DNA of 7,680 nucleotides, taken from Chitinophagaceae bacterium (GTDB lineage: Bacteria; Bacteroidota; Bacteroidia; Chitinophagales; Chitinophagaceae). The DNA is taken from NCBI GenBank assembly GCA_003489485.1, contig DNMB01000132.1, forward strand, positions 1-7,680, in the 5' to 3' direction. Below, piece after piece: positions 7,481 to 7,680 of the stretch (position 1 is the first letter of the stretch; every line of letters begins with the position of its first letter). Below the pieces are notes generated by a model. It did not search any database. It was given only the letters and a program-made list of their open reading frames with translations, and was not told the origin of the DNA. The translations under genes were made by a program, and so were the position numbers.

Positions 7481-7680
7481 TCTTTGATCAATTTTATTGT
7501 ACCTATTTTTTCAGTTTGATCCCATACGGTGATCAAATAGGCTCCCTTAGAAAGGGCCTGCAACGACAGATCGGTACTGCTGGCAGGAGAGCGAAGCGGA
7601 ACAGCGTATCGGCTGATGATCCTTCCGGTCATATCGCTGATCGCTACTTGTAATTGCGAGTTGGTGCTGGCGTAGTTAAT
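7477..7680 (-). CDS. C-terminal end of a T9SS-sorted secreted protein (partial)
   Basis: The last 67 codons of a minus-strand gene that starts beyond the right edge of the window. The frame is open through the whole stretch and ends in TAG. The peptide reads as a type A sorting domain of the type IX secretion system: LQVAISDMTGRII (about residues 10-22 of the fragment), then TDLSLQALSKGAYLITV (about 36-52), then the closing TIKLIKD. Its alternating beta-strands, the D-GR turn, the KGxYxxxV strand and the terminal KLIK are the usual features. Proteins with this tail cross the outer membrane through T9SS and are either anchored to the surface or released after the tail is removed. The functional domain is outside the window, so the cargo's role is unknown. 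The gene converges on the methyltransferase gene, and the two stop codons overlap. Confidence 0.88.
   Translation of the reverse strand: MNYASTNSQLQVAISDMTGRIISRYAVPLRSPASSTDLSLQALSKGAYLITVWDQTEKIGTIKLIKD

Noticed and set aside
7515..7537. Inverted repeat TTTGATC / GATCAAA as a terminator for the sucAB-methyltransferase operon
   Set aside because: It lies within the coding sequence of the T9SS protein, has an A/T-rich stem with a bulge, and no T-run follows it on the plus strand. Chance within codons is more likely, although weak termination cannot be excluded.
7543..7556. Short hairpin CCCTT-AGA-AAGGG
   Set aside because: It has only about five base pairs, lies inside a coding region and has no T-tract, so it is not supportable as a terminator.

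Overview
The window looks like an ordinary housekeeping stretch of a Bacteroidota chromosome. A Chitinophagales-like lineage is a guess from protein style only. Four things point to the phylum: a type IX secretion (T9SS) C-terminal sorting domain at the right edge; a textbook Bacteroidota promoter (TTTG, 20-nt spacer, TACCTTTG) in front of rpsT; no convincing Shine-Dalgarno sequences before the genes; and the sequence style of the SucA, SucB and M14 peptidase proteins.

Left part, minus strand: a secreted M14-family zinc carboxypeptidase-like protein (25-1761) lies downstream of rpsT, which encodes ribosomal protein S20 (1843-2094). A strong intrinsic terminator (1791-1818) separates the two genes, so the peptidase is probably not simply part of the rpsT transcript. 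A 164-bp divergent intergenic region (2095-2258) holds the rpsT promoter and presumably the start signals for the plus-strand operon.

Middle and right, plus strand: sucA (2259-5003, 2-oxoglutarate dehydrogenase E1) and sucB (5022-6284, dihydrolipoamide succinyltransferase E2) are 18 nt apart. They are followed by an RsmB/NOP-family RNA m5C methyltransferase gene (6281-7480), whose TTG start overlaps the sucB stop by 4 nt. SucA and SucB form two of the three parts of the 2-oxoglutarate dehydrogenase complex of the TCA cycle. The E3 gene (lpd) is not here and must lie elsewhere. The methyltransferase has no evident biochemical link to the complex; the arrangement suggests translational coupling.

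Right edge, minus strand: the last 67 codons of a protein with a T9SS type A sorting domain run in from beyond the window. Its stop codon overlaps the methyltransferase stop at a CTAG palindrome (7477-7480). This partial gene is easy to miss because its start is outside the window.

The window is almost fully coding, with no gene-free stretch above 300 bases. I found no RNA gene, CRISPR array, insertion sequence, attachment site or defence system, and nothing I would call a previously undescribed system. The points worth a second look are modest: the TTGA gene junction, the stop-to-stop overlap, the start corrections and the promoter architecture.
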